A stretch of DNA of 64,000 nt from Larix kaempferi. Lineage: Eukaryota > Streptophyta > Pinopsida > Pinales > Pinaceae. A program made the position numbers and the translations under genes. The stretch is taken from the NCBI GenBank assembly GCA_027924585.1, contig BSBM01000123.1:17190001-17254000 (forward strand), given 5' to 3'. Positions 22,291 through 33,780 of the stretch are shown piece after piece; positions within the stretch are counted from its first letter, which is position 1, and each line of letters begins with the position of its first letter. The notes beneath the pieces are model-generated. The model worked only from the letters and a program-made list of their open reading frames with translations. It did no database searches and had not been told where the DNA came from.

Positions 22291-25200
22291 GCTGCGGGGG
22301 CTCACCTTGGAGGCATCGAGAATGTCTCGAGGACTCAATGGTGACAGATGGTATCAAGTATCGGGGAGTTGTGTCGAGTGAAAAAAATAGCTCAAAAACC
22401 CTAATGCAGCCGAGTGTGCAAAAGGAGAGCGCAAAAAATACGGCACTCAGGCCAACAACCAACTCAAAACACTTACTATAATAGCTGTGCTACAATAAGT
22501 GGAGTGTCAACAACAATGGTCAGAATACCAACAAGCAGGAGATTTCCTAAAAATAAAAATAGTGGACTCGCTAGACCAAAGGGAGGTAAGGGAGCATGCA
22601 AACACCTAGCTAAATAGTATTCTGACTCAACCAGACATATCCTCTGCAAGGTGATGAAATCCAAGTCAGACAATATGGATAGTAGAGCCAAGTGGCTAAA
22701 GATATCCCCCTACCGGGAGGGACACCGGGTAAGACAATCATAGAAGAAAGGCAACTAAGATATCCCGTTCATGACACGTCTAGAAAAGGTGAATCTGCAG
22801 CTCTAGTCCTATCACCGTGTGGGCCTAAAGAGAACACCACACGCGGACCAACGAGTAGGTAGCCTTCGGTTACTGAATGGATTGCGGTATTCCACTCAGG
22901 TCTCCGGAACCAGTCTGGCTACTTCAACCCTCCTAAGGGAGAGGCCCTCTGATAAACTGGTTGTGACCGTACCAAAAAATACTAGGGGATTTTGGTTCCC
23001 TAATGGACAACAACTATGTCTCAAGCGTAAGCGACCAAGGGGTGTTATTTGGATGCCTATCCCCCCTGTCCTACCTAACTACAATATTCTTATGTGTTCC
23101 CCAAGTGGGGTTAGAATGTTGGTTGTGTTAAGGAGTATTTTAGGGCTCACTTGAATTAGGTGACATGACAGAGTGTGTGCGTGTGAGGTAATGAACCCAA
23201 TCAAAAGTGCCATCTTATCAAATACTATGAAGGATTAAAAAGAAATTAAAACTTTTTGTTATGTTAATGTCATCTACACTTACATAAATTTATCTTAATC
23301 TTAATTATTTTTATTCTTTTTAATTTTAATAAAATAAAATTAATAAATATACATTTATTTATAATTATAAAAAATCAAATTGAAAAGTACATGAAAATCA
23401 CCCTTTAAAATTATATTGCTGACCAAAAGACACAATCCTACATAGCTGATTAAAAAAACACAATCCTATAGAGCTGATTAAAAAAACACAATCCTTTGTT
23501 ACATGGATTGGAGAAGCACAAGATTACAATGCATGCAACCAAAGTTCAATAACAATGCAAAGTCTTGTAGGACCAAATGGTGCAAGATCTTAACTATTTT
23601 CCATAATCATGGAAAAGGAAGGTGAATAGAAAATATATTTAACCTTCCAACTTTTTATTAGTAGAATTGTGTATACACATGTATTATAATTATGGTTAAG
23701 GAAGCTATTGAAAAATATATTTCTAACTTTATATTAATAGAATGGTGTATATATATGTATAACATTTAAGAGAATGATTTTTAAATATTAAATAAAAGAG
23801 GGTTTTAATTTTTTTTTATATATATGGAAATTAATTAAAAAAGTATATATATATAAAAATTAATTAAAAAATACATTTATATATATATATATAAAAGGAG
23901 ATCTTTGACCTTCCAACTTACTCTTACTATTAATAAAATTGTGTATATGCATGTATAACTTGTAAGAGATCTTGACTTTAAGAAAGGTAAATAAATAAGT
24001 TTGAAAGAACAAGTTTTTTTCTTTCCAATTTTAAAAAATAAAATTGTTTGTTTATTGATACTATTACAAAGTAATTAAAAAAGTTGATATAGTAAAAGTG
24101 CAACTTAATATAGTATTTTCATGTGGGTATTTTATATTATATTATCTTTGCTTAGCTTTAATAATGATGGAGAACAATGGCTATGGGGTATTTTGGAGAT
24201 ATTATAGAGAGCTTGATTTTTTTTTGGTTTTAGAGTAAGATTTAAAATTGTTTTTGATTAGCTAAAAGCTAGTCTTCTTCACATGGGCGTGGTTTTCCTT
24301 GAATAATAATAATGGATCAACTTGCATTTGTTGATAACATCCAATGATAATTTTAGTTATAATTAATTTAACAATTAAGTAAAAAAATCCTTAATCTTTT
24401 GAGTTTTTATGAAAAAAATTATATATATATATATATATATATAATTTCAATTAATTTTTTGTTTTTTTCATATTAAGAATGATCCACGTTATTCATGAAC
24501 CAAGGTTGAGAAAATAAATTATATAAATTCAAAGAATCTAATGTCATATGAAACTAGAAATTTTTAATTAGTAAAATTAACTTATCAAACTTAATATTAT
24601 ATATTAATATTTTAAAATATAATATACAATTAAAAACTAATTACATAGAAAAAATAAAAAATCATGTCCGACTTTTATATAATTAAAATAAAGTAATTGT
24701 TTAATAACATGTGTCTTTTGAAATATCACGTTTCTGTGCCGGAATACACTTTACAGTTATGTTCCTTTTGCAAGTTCTTCTTGATTGTGGGTTTCTAGAA
24801 TTTGCTATCGCCTATTAAAGAAGGAAAAAGATGGAGTCAATAATTTTAGGATTATGGTTTTTTTTATTATTAATAATTAATAATTTAATTATGTAATAAT
24901 TGATTTTAAATTTTTAGATTATTGATTTTATATTGGTGATGATGATGATTTAATGTTAAATAAATTTGGTTTATCGAAACTTTGGAGAAAAGGCAAGATA
25001 GAATTATTTGAGGGGTGTAAGCATGGTATTTTAAGAGAAAGTGATCTTCATCTTCAACGTTCATAGAACTCACATAGATTGCAAATCCTTTCAGCTTTTT
25101 AAGGGTTGTCCAACGCGAATTTCACTATGAAGCTCATGGGAATTCGTTCTAATCTTGGCAATATTAATTTTCTTTTAATCTCTAACATCGTATTTTCTCT

Positions 25201-25598
25201 TTGAATATAAAAATAATAATATTTTTAATATTATTGATATTACAAATATGGTGTTAATCCTATTACACTTCTTATACACACTTTTTTTTCTCTATTTGCC
25301 TTTTATTTTTCTAAATAAAAATATAATGTATTATTATTAAATTATAATTTATTTTTCACTGATTTTAAATTTTATATACTTGAAATTTATATATACTTTT
25401 AATGTTTTTAGATATAAATACTTCCTTCTCTGTTAAAAAACTTAATTTCATTTATATTTTAAAAACTGGACGTCTAATTATAAAATTGCATTCCATATAT
25501 AGTTAAGGGTTGATATCCTAATTGATTAAGAGCGTATCTATAAAAAAACAAAATTGAACAAGTGACGTAACCTTTGAAAACGTTGTTACTATTTTTAA

Positions 25599-25718
25599 AT
25601 GTTGTGGGATAGATATCTTGATTAATTGCAAGTTTATCTAAAAAAAGTGACATTGAATGTTGTGGGATAGATATCTTGATTAATTGCAAGTTTATTTAAA
25701 AAACAAGGTGACATTGAC
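25599..25718. repeat. 58-bp tandem duplication
   Basis: Unit ATGTTGTGGGATAGATATCT... occurs at 25599-25656 and again from 25657. A more degenerate copy lies upstream, about 25505-25555 (GGTTGATATCCTAATTGATT). Confidence 0.85.
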
Positions 25719-26989
25719 TTTCAATGGTGTCATAGTATTAAAGACTTTGTGTATTTGTTAATATGATTTGAAGTTGGATAGACAAATTTTATATTGTTGT
25801 TGATTGTGTGGGACACAAATTTTGGAAAATATTTTGGTAAGATTTAAATAAAATATTAAAAAAAATTAATTAATAATTGTGATTTAAATTATAGTGATAA
25901 AAATAATAAATAAATTGTAATAGTTATTTGTTGATTATAATATAAAAATGTTTTTAAATTAAAGATTAGTTAGTAATAGATTAAAAAGTAGACAAATTTA
26001 ACTATTTTTTAGTGGAAATTATTTTTCAAATTTATTAATAAAATTTTATTGTAAGTTATAATTCTATTTGATTAGTAAGATTTGACCCCAAAAAAATACT
26101 ATTAGGGGGTTTAGTTACTTTTAAAAAGAATAAAACATTAGTAATTTCCAAAAAATGAGAAGATCAGTGTAGAACTTTACCTAAACAAACTCACTAAAAA
26201 AGTTGAGTTTGTCCACTTTTAAATGCACTCGTAATCTCTTGTAAATGTTGTTTTTCCTATTAGACTCTTCTTTACAAGCCCTTTTTCTTGCTTACATTTG
26301 ATTAGCATTGTAGTGGCTCTTGTTCGGTTCTTTTGGAATGCAATTTTTCAATTCTAGACACAATGTTTGGTCCTTTTTATGATGTGCAAGTAACGATGCA
26401 ACAACTAAGGACAAAGAAAGAAGTGTTGTTTTGTTTCAACTTCAAGTGCATAACATCTCATCTCATCCCATGTTTTTCATACCAGGATGTGTTTAATTTC
26501 AAATAATCTCGAATTTTGATTTCCTCTTACTTATTGAAGTTTTTTTATATAATATTATTATTAGGGGTTAACATGTTTTTTTCCATTTTCTCTTACTACA
26601 CCATTTATACATATAGTTTTTAAAAAGTTTATGCTCAAATTTTATGGTTTCTTTAATCTTCTCAACTCAACCCACACAATTATTGTCGTTATTGAGCGGA
26701 AGAGGCCCAAAAATAACATGTCAGCTCAAATTAGATTGTAAACATTTACAAAGGTATATATATATATATATATATAAACCATAAACCCCTTTTTAGAGTG
26801 TAAATGTTGAGGAAGGGTTTTCACTTCGAGAAATTTGATCTCTCCGTAGATCCCCTTTTAAGATGAACCTATGATAATAAATCTCATTTGTTACCAATAT
26901 AATAAAATCAATGTCCTAAAAACCTTTAATCCTAATTCCACAAAGAGGAAATATTTTATAGTGATTATTTTTTACATTTCTTTAAAAGG

Positions 26990-27113
26990 AAATTCACTAC
27001 TTTGTAATTTTTTTGTTAAATTCATTCATTTATTATATTAAATACATTTAAAAATTCACTAATTTGTAATTTTTCGTTAAATTCATTCATTTATTATATT
27101 AAATACATTTAAA
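26990..27113. repeat. 62-bp tandem duplication
   Basis: Two adjacent copies of AAATTCACTA-TTTGTAATTTTT-GTTAAATTCATTC... ending AATACATTTA differ by a few bases. Confidence 0.85.
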
Positions 27114-27224
27114 GTAATTATATTGATCCAAATTTATAAATATTAATAACAAATTATAAATTTTTATTAAATAGTCATTTACATTATGGTTTTATAAATT
27201 GAGTATAGTTTTATATTATTGACT

Positions 27225-27655
27225 GTTTATGGCTCAAGATAGGATGGTATAAAGAAGTCATGACTTGGTTAAATCATTGGGGGATTGATGAAAATGTCAC
27301 TTCCCAAAATATAGATACCATTAAAAATATTATGGCATCTAAGTTTAAAGAGAAAATGTGGGGTGAGAAAGATTTAGAAGCTAAAAGAAAATTAAGATAG
27401 TCTAAAGAGGTCATCACCCTAATCTGGATGATAAAAAAATCTCTATGTTTTAACTAGTTCGAAGAAGAAAATTAATATAGTTAAGATAAGAATAAACTTG
27501 CATGCGCTGCATAGTGAAAAATCACTTTTTCATAATCTTTGCTACAATACAAACCTCTCTAACCTTCTAACATGTGAAAACTATGGTAACCTAGGAACGA
27601 TTCTTTCTAAGCCTTTTGAGCATAAGAATACAATTTTACAGCAAGCCAAATAGTT
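27225..27655 (+). pseudogene. C-terminal remnant of a non-LTR retroelement ORF, copy 1
   Basis: Read with two small frame changes, the strand gives MASKFKEKMWGEKDLEAKR, then VLTSSKKKINIVKIRINLHA, then CYNTNLSNLLTCENYGNLGT and a stop at about 27653. The LTSSKKKINIxKIR-LH-LHSE pattern is what I know from the region after reverse transcriptase in LINE-type ORF2 proteins. Compared with copy 2, the Cys/His segment between LHSE and the NLCYNTN stretch is missing, an internal deletion. The family name is not certain. Confidence 0.5.
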
Positions 27656-29020
27656 ATTTTCTTTTCTTTTCTCTTAAAGATAGATCAAGTTGGTCTCAAT
27701 GGAGGTTAACTACCACCATCATCATTAATTTACTAGTACATGCCCATCTAACTCGGGTTCTACAAAGCACCGACAAACCTTTCACCATTAAACTATAACA
27801 CACATCCCTCTCACCACTATGCTATAGCACAATGATGCATGCATTCTTTTATTTTTTATTTTTATTTTTTTTATGGTACAAATGGACACTACTCCCCCAC
27901 CCGGGTTCCACTATGATACAACACACTGATGCATGCATTTTTATTTTTTATTTTATTTTTATTATTCATTTTTTTTTTTTTTATGGGACATATGGACACT
28001 TTGCCCCCACCAAGCTCCATTATGCTAACACATTAATGCATGCATTCTTCTTCTTCTTCTTCTTCTTATTTTATTTTATGGGACACCCCACCCAGGCTGT
28101 AGAAATGCACCTTCTCGAAGCAAAAATATTATATTTAAATACAATATTAATTATTTTTAAATTTATAAAAATAAATAATTAACAACAAATATTGTAGGCA
28201 ACACTCAAATAAACATTTCAACATTTGCTCATTAAGACTATACACAAAACAACTTGTAAACCACATCTAATCAAGGTTGCCCAAAGTCTCATTAGGAATT
28301 TAATCTCATAATATTTTTATAAAACTTACCACATATCCCATTCAAGTATTTATTACCTCCAGGCAATTACTAAGAAAAATTAAAAATGATTAAATTGTTT
28401 AAGTCTTTCGACTTTCATAACGAAAAGGGCACCTGACAATTCTTAAAACACCATGGGTAGAAAGGATTTGCCATTTCTATGAGCGTTGATGATGAAAGTC
28501 AGTTTCTCTTAGAGTGTCCTACATACACACATTAAATCGCAGTTTCATAATCTTTGCTACAATACAAACCTCCTCAACCTTCTAACATATCCAAAGCTTC
28601 AAGAGGGATCAAATCTGCAAACATTTCACCACTAAACTACAACACACATCCCTCTCACCATTATGCACACTCATACATGCATTCTTATTTTTTATCTTTT
28701 ATTTTTTTTCAGAAAGATAGAAATTTCCCCATACACTATGCTACAACACACCTCCCCAACCATGCACAAATATTATATTTAAATATTTTTTAAATTTATA
28801 GTTAACAAAAAAAAATATTTTAAAGTAATACACTGAACAACTTGTAATGTGACGTATTTGAAATTGAAAAACACATTAATGTGACATATTTGAAATTGGA
28901 AAAAGAAACATGTAATCAAGCTGGCAAATTCTCATTAAAAAATTGATGTCATAATTTTTTATAAAACTTACAATCTATCTCATCTAACAATTTACCTCAA
29001 GGTAATTACTTAAAATAATA
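27530..29020. repeat. diverged direct duplication of a retroelement 3' end, about 1 kb apart
   Basis: 27531-27590 and 28543-28600 share TTTCATAATCTTTGCTACAA and continue in parallel through CACACATCCCTCTCACCA-TATGC, ATGCATTCTT, AATATTATATTTAAAT, ACAACTTGTAA and ATAAAACTTAC to about 28390 and 29010. Copy 1 also carries two or three local 90-bp repeats containing GATGCATGCATT (27833-28060). Confidence 0.75.
28395..28645 (+). pseudogene. C-terminal remnant of the same non-LTR ORF, copy 2
   Basis: LTILKTPWVERICHFYE is followed, after a frame change, by FLLECPTYTHIK and NLCYNTNLLNLL. This is a Cys/His pattern like the zinc-finger-like tail after the reverse transcriptase of LINEs. It keeps the segment that copy 1 has lost. 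Confidence 0.5.
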
Positions 29021-29029
29021 ATAATAATA

Positions 29030-29967
29030 GTGGTTGTTATTATTATTATTATTACAATGGTTTAATCTGTTTCAATAATATTGATGAATTGGTGTTATAG
29101 AATTATGGAGAAAATTCAACTTTTTTGTTGGGTCAACATCTTTGATTTTTGAGTATTAGTATGTTATGTACTGAAAGTATTTGAATTTGCAGTTATGTTG
29201 TAGTTTTTTTTTGAGATATCTATTATAGATGAACATCAATATCTTTGTGAACATAATTCTCGTTTTATGACTTAAGTATGATTGTACTATTTGATTCATA
29301 ATATTAACACCAGTAATACTATTTTTTTCGGCTGAAAACAATATTGATGAATTAGAACTTTCCACATACATATACTTACTTAACAGTATATTCTCCAAAT
29401 GCACGGCACAATTCCCGATATACACGACCACCTGTGGTCATGTGATAGGTACGTCGCTTTCAGAAACGCAAAACATAGAAATCGAGGTCTCCGGAGACAT
29501 GTTGTACACGGCAAGTGTTGGAATTAGAATGGCTGAACAGGTCTACAGCTAGTCATAAAGTAAGAGCATCTTTTTCGAGAAGGTGGAGTGGCAACGTTTC
29601 TCTGGAATATTCCTAAAATATTCATAGAATATGATATCACCCATTCCATCTCCAATAGGATTTTTCCATCTTTACTCCCACAATCAAGTACCGACTCCAC
29701 AATTTTGGAATCTTCCGCTCCCTGTTTATACGGCAATACATTGAATCGACGTACATTCTAGAAGAAACGAAACGAATATTCCTGCAAGCTATACGAATAT
29801 CTCCCTTCGCGCCGCACTTTTTGCTCTTTTTTCCTAACCTAACCCGACCTAAATCTTTCATAGCCTAACCTGACCTAAACTATAGGTAAACTAGGTATTA
29901 TCTATTTATCCATCTTGTATTCAAGAAACGAGCAGACCAAGAACACACGAATAGCTGCCGCAGCAAA
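29030..29967 (+). other. intergenic DNA and putative promoter/5'UTR of the kinase gene
   Basis: 29030-29400 is AT-rich with (ATT)n near 29037-29053. From about 29440 GC rises towards the gene. The CTAACCTAACC-GACCTAAA words at 29838-29880 form a short pyrimidine-rich repeat just upstream. No TATA box can be assigned with confidence; TATTATCTATTTATCC at about 29895-29910 is the nearest candidate. Confidence 0.4.
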
Positions 29968-31029
29968 ATGACGGATACGCTCCTTCAAAACTACCAATTG
30001 CAAGAGGAAGAAATCGGAAGAGGCCGATTCGGAGTCATCAGGAGATGTTGGAACAAGCAAAGTGGGCAACAGGCGGCCTGCAAGACTGTAAGAAAAGAAG
30101 ATCTTCTTGATTCCATTGACAGAGAATGCCTCAGCAATGAAATCAAGATTATGCAGTATGTCTCAGGTCACCCTGCTGTTGTTGCCGTTCATGACGTTTA
30201 TGAGGATGATGAGTTTGTACATCTAGTAATGGAGATATGCTCAGGAGGAGATCTGTTTGACAGAATCGTCAGCAGGAAGAATACAGTTCCCTTCTCAGAA
30301 GAGGAGGCGGCCACTATTCTGCAGAAACTCATGGAGGCCATCAGTTACTGCCACTCCATAGGAATCGCCCATCGAGATGTAAAACCTGACAACATTCTCT
30401 TTGCCAGTAATTCAAATTCCCTTGCTCAAATCAAGCTTGCAGACTTTGGACAGGCCGCCTCTTTCTCTCCAGGTATTCATATTATGCTTGACCTATTTGT
30501 CTCTCATACAAGTCTCTGAAATTTTTGGGAATCGATTGATGAATCCCATGATTGACATTAATGTATGCAGGGCAAGGATTTATGCAAGGAATTGTGGGTA
30601 CTCCGTATTACGTAGCACCGGAGGTATTGGGTGGAAAGGATTATACTGAGACAGTAGATGTGTGGAGCGCAGGGGTGATCTTGTACATTATGCTCAGTGG
30701 AGCTGCCCCTTTTGTTGGAGAGACGCCACAGGAAATATTTGAGGCAGTTCTTTTTGGGCGCCTTCGCTTCCCAAGTGATCCATGGCTCTCAATATCTCAC
30801 TCAGCCAAGGACTTGATACGCCGGATGCTCTGCAGAGACGTTACTAAGAGACTCAGCGCACACCAAGTCCTAGGTATTCCCTCTTTTCTACCATTAACAG
30901 TGGAAATCGCAGCTTCAATACAAACTGTTGTTGGGTTGTGTAAAATTCATGGAATATTGATGAGAAATATTATTTTTTTCTACAGAGCATCCATGGATCA
31001 GTACTCATGCCCTGCGCAATCCCAGCTAA
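29968..31029 (+). CDS. PPCK: phosphoenolpyruvate carboxylase kinase-like Ser/Thr kinase, three exons
   Basis: Exons 29968-30472, 30571-30873 and 30986-31029 join to 283 codons plus stop TAA. The introns (98 and 112 bp) are GT-AG; splicing makes GGG (Gly) and GAG (Glu) at the joins and restores [13 protein letters not shown] and HQVLEHPWIS. Kinase features: glycine loop GRGRFG, ACKTV lysine, AHRDVKPDN catalytic loop, [12 protein letters not shown]. Length and the absence of EF-hands or an autoinhibitory tail fit PPCK, a minimal kinase of the CDPK/SNF1 superfamily that phosphorylates the N-terminal serine of PEP carboxylase and lowers its malate sensitivity in the cytosol. PPCK is usually controlled at transcript level. 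The 3' intron before HPWI is the position known in angiosperm PPCKs; the intron after DFG is extra. A CDPK-related kinase is the main alternative. Confidence 0.85.
30473..30570 (+). other. PPCK intron 1
   Basis: GTATTCAT...ATGTATGCAG, 98 bp, phase 1, in the activation segment shortly after DFG. Without splicing the frame stops at 30517-30519. Confidence 0.88.
30874..30985 (+). other. PPCK intron 2
   Basis: GTATTCCC...TTCTACAG, 112 bp, phase 1, with a T-rich 3' end. Splicing gives the expected HPWI motif; retention would replace the C-terminus with unrelated residues. Confidence 0.88.
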
Positions 31030-31612
31030 GCCAAAGTTTTTATTGGGCGTGGACTGTAAAAGCTGAAAATACTGAATGATTTCCAGCAAACGATGAGATA
31101 TGGTGTTGTATAATGTTGTAAAGATTTGCTGCTCACCATTTTCCCCATGGGTGTGTTTTCCGCCCGAGTCCTTACAGGGGCATGCTCATTTTGTATATAC
31201 TGTTGTAAAGGTCATTAGTCGGCTGAGCCTGTGCTAGAAAAACCCAGGGTTTATGCTCGCGATCTACCCCCTGTGGGTTATTTTGTCCGCCTGAGTCTTT
31301 ACAGTGGGCAATGTGCATGCTCATGGTACTGCTAAAAATAGTTCCTCATGGAAGATTTTGTGTGGTCTTTTAGGTTTTTGTGAAGGATCCATATGTAACA
31401 CGGTTTTGAATGTAGAACATGGCTTCTCATACAGAGAGACACTTTGAACAATGGCAGGCGGAGACTGGAGTTCCGTTGGGTTTACGTTGGAGAAAGAGTG
31501 TACCGTTCGAGTAGGAGTAGGCCCCTGGATAACGGGTGAAGTCATGGCTGCACTGTGCGTGACATAATGAGAGCGTAATTATGTCAAATACGTTTTGTAG
31601 AAATGAATATAC

Positions 31613-31678
31613 TGCAAGAGCAGTGCGTGATATACAGTGTAAATATGCAAGAGCAGTGCGTGATATACAGTGTAAATA
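31613..31678. repeat. 33-bp tandem duplication
   Basis: Unit TGCAAGAGCAGTGCGTGATA... (33 bp) occurs twice without visible differences at 31613-31645 and 31646-31678. Confidence 0.95.
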
Positions 31679-32296
31679 TGTCAATACATGTGAAAATATA
31701 ATATATATAGAAAGAGCGTTTATAGTTTCGGTTTCTTCTTTCCAACTCAATTGTTCAATTCAATTTTATGAGATATTTGTCGGTGCTTTTGGACATAACG
31801 GGCTAAACATTGTGTACGGCACTTGTAAACTTTTTGATGTGATTGTACTTCCAGAGGTAGCAGAGCTTAAAGTGGTTTTAAAAATGAATTGGTCACACCA
31901 ATCAATTGAGCGCGCATCTTTTTGAGATATTCTTTGATTGTTGCAGTGTTTCTAGCGCTTTTACTTCACCTTTAATCACAGGTTGGACAGCACTACTCTT
32001 AGTAAAGAAAACGCTTTCTCCTTCACAACCCTCACATGCAGCTTAATGATTTTGCCAGTTACGGACAACATTTTTATGTTAAAAATATTTGAGATTTCCA
32101 ATAATAATGTTTAAATTTACTTGAAAAATTGAGATTTCCAATAACAATGTTTCGATTTTGCATAGAGTCTAACAATGTTTCGATTGTGCATAGAATCTAC
32201 TATTTTGAAACAGAAAAAATTGATTTTTCCAATACAATTTTGAAAAAATCTGATAAATTTTGAAAAAATTTCGTCTCAAATCCTGAAATTTTAGGT

Positions 32297-32428
32297 GTCT
32301 CAGGTATTTTTGATGGTGTTGAATCTGTTTTTAGTATCAAAATTGTAATTAAAACATAGTTAGTCTCAGGTATTTTTGATGGTGTTGAATCTGTTTTTAG
32401 TATCAAAATTGTAATTAAAACATAGTTA
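32297..32428. repeat. 66-bp exact tandem duplication
   Basis: Unit GTCTCAGGTATTTTTGATGG... (66 bp) occurs at 32297-32362 and 32363-32428 with no visible difference, so the duplication is recent. Confidence 0.95.
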
Positions 32429-32839
32429 CATTTAGATTTTACAAAATAAAAAATCAGTGAAAAACTCTTATCTGGCCAAATCTTAGAAATTTTAGACAGC
32501 TCCTTTAAATTTGCTTACATTCAAAAAAACTTTATTTGAACAACACAAAACTCAAATTAAAAAAAAAACATCCAATATTTAAATTTTTTTTTAACATTTA
32601 AATGCCTAAAATTTATAGGAACTTAAAAATCCATAAAAGAAATATATCCCCATAGACTTATCGTTAGTGTAATTGGTCTCAAAAGATCTTGACTCATTTA
32701 AAGAACTTTTTTTTTTCAACAAAAACATGCTAGGGGGCGCCTATCGATGCCCCAACATCCAAGAATTGAACTTCTAGTGTGTAGTGGCGCTTGTCAACTA
32801 GGGCTATATAAGAACTTATTATTAAGATTTTCTTTACGT

Positions 32840-33780
32840 CATCTTCTTTAGCTTTAAAGGAACAATATATGAATATACAAAAAGCACAATAGTGGGATCT
32901 CCACCATCATCTTTATGGAAATATTATGAAGCCCTTAAACCCAAGTGTTGGTTTTGTTCTTCATTTGGCCTCAACCGTTATGCTTTGAATTTATTTCATA
33001 ATGATCTCAGTAACATTTCTCTTCATATCCAATTTATGATGGAAGTCTAACAAGGCAATTCTTTATCCATTTTATATGTCCTAGTTTCTCATAAACATTG
33101 TGGTTTCCCATCATATCAAGTTTTTCAGAAAAAGACTTATACTAATAGATACTTCCATGCACAATCTCACTACCATTCAACACAAAACTTTGATATCGTA
33201 AGTATTTGAATCTTTGCCCCCATCTCCTTAATAAAGAACATGCCCACCCCAATAAAGCACTTCAAGCCAATGGCTACTCTCTTTCTCAAATCAACGAAGC
33301 CTTTTGATCTATACTTCATCATAAAACAAAGAACACCCAATTCACGTTTCTTGCTCATTGCCAAATTTCTCTCCCTTACTTCATGGCATCATTGATCATT
33401 TATCCAAAATCTTTGTCAAAAGGAACATTGAAGCCCTTTTTAAACCTCATACAACCCTCAAATAGCTATTTAGAAGTGTGTATCAAAGATAACTCTCATT
33501 GTGCTCTCTCAAGGAGTTTATCAAATTCCCTATTTCTATGACAATTCCTACATTGGCCAAACTTGTGCATTTCTAAATCTGCCATAGCAAAGCATTCTTG
33601 TAAATCTAAACATTAATTTTCTTAAACCAAATCAAAATCTTAACATCAACCCATCGTTATACCAATTGCATTATTGGAGAAGCCCTAAAAAATGATTAAC
33701 ACCGTAATAACTTTAATTGAAAAGATCATTATAAACTAAGCAAGTCACAAGCACCCTTCATCCTCCAACCTTTTTAGTGG
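32840..33780 (+). pseudogene. Penelope-like retroelement remnant (RT end plus GIY-YIG endonuclease)
   Basis: Read with several frame changes, it gives FKGTIYE, VGSP, LKPKCWF, IQFMMEV, LVSHKHCGFPSYQVF, NGYSLSQIN, LSKIFVKRNIEALFKPHTT, then GVYQIP...YIGQT at 33513-33557 and THRYTNCIIGEALKND near the end. This order (RT core and thumb, then a GIY-YIG nuclease, then a C-terminal tail) is specific to EN-bearing Penelope-like elements, which target-prime at nicks made by that nuclease. The segment that should carry the RT YVDD aspartates between KPKCWF and the following helix is missing, and stops are present (for example TAG after PHTTLK and in SVYQR). Such elements are known in conifers (Dryad group). 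Confidence 0.72.

Larger units (their letters stand above)
21197..23160 (-). mobile_element. 5' part of a third Ty3/gypsy element, interrupted by the Athila-like element
   Basis: Minus-strand gag sequence runs directly up to the Athila-like LTR end at 21196 and would continue beyond the left edge of the nest. To the right (22095-23160) lies leader- or LTR-like DNA of moderate GC without a recognisable primer site, ending about where AT-rich DNA begins. No LTR boundary could be placed, so the right limit is approximate. Confidence 0.65.
23161..27219. other. AT-rich stretch without recognisable genes
   Basis: No convincing coding sequence on either strand. It contains degenerate repeats at about 23625-23975 (ATAGAATTGTGTATACACATGTAT-type units, three copies), (TA)n runs near 24420-24443 and 26757-26776, a 58-bp tandem duplication (25599-25718) and a 62-bp tandem duplication (26990-27113). 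A GATCTCTCCGTAGATCCCC block at about 26840 resembles words near 34100 and 35890. Confidence 0.7.
31030..32839. other. 3' flank of the kinase gene and intergenic DNA
   Basis: No further gene is recognised. 31140-31340 holds two diverged copies of a CCGCC-GAGTC-TTACAG...CATGCTCAT segment. Two exact short tandem duplications follow (31613-31678 and 32297-32428). From 32430 the DNA is AT-rich. Confidence 0.55.

Noticed and set aside
22819-23154. Plus-strand 111-codon frame
   Set aside because: It lies in the leader or LTR region of the third gypsy element and matches nothing recognised.
27832-28182. Phe-rich 116-codon frame
   Set aside because: Produced by T-rich runs in a local 90-bp repeat.
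29968-31029. Calcium-dependent protein kinase with EF-hands lost by truncation
   Set aside because: The third exon ends in frame right after the last kinase helix with a good splice site, giving the normal PPCK length; no EF-hand relics appear downstream.
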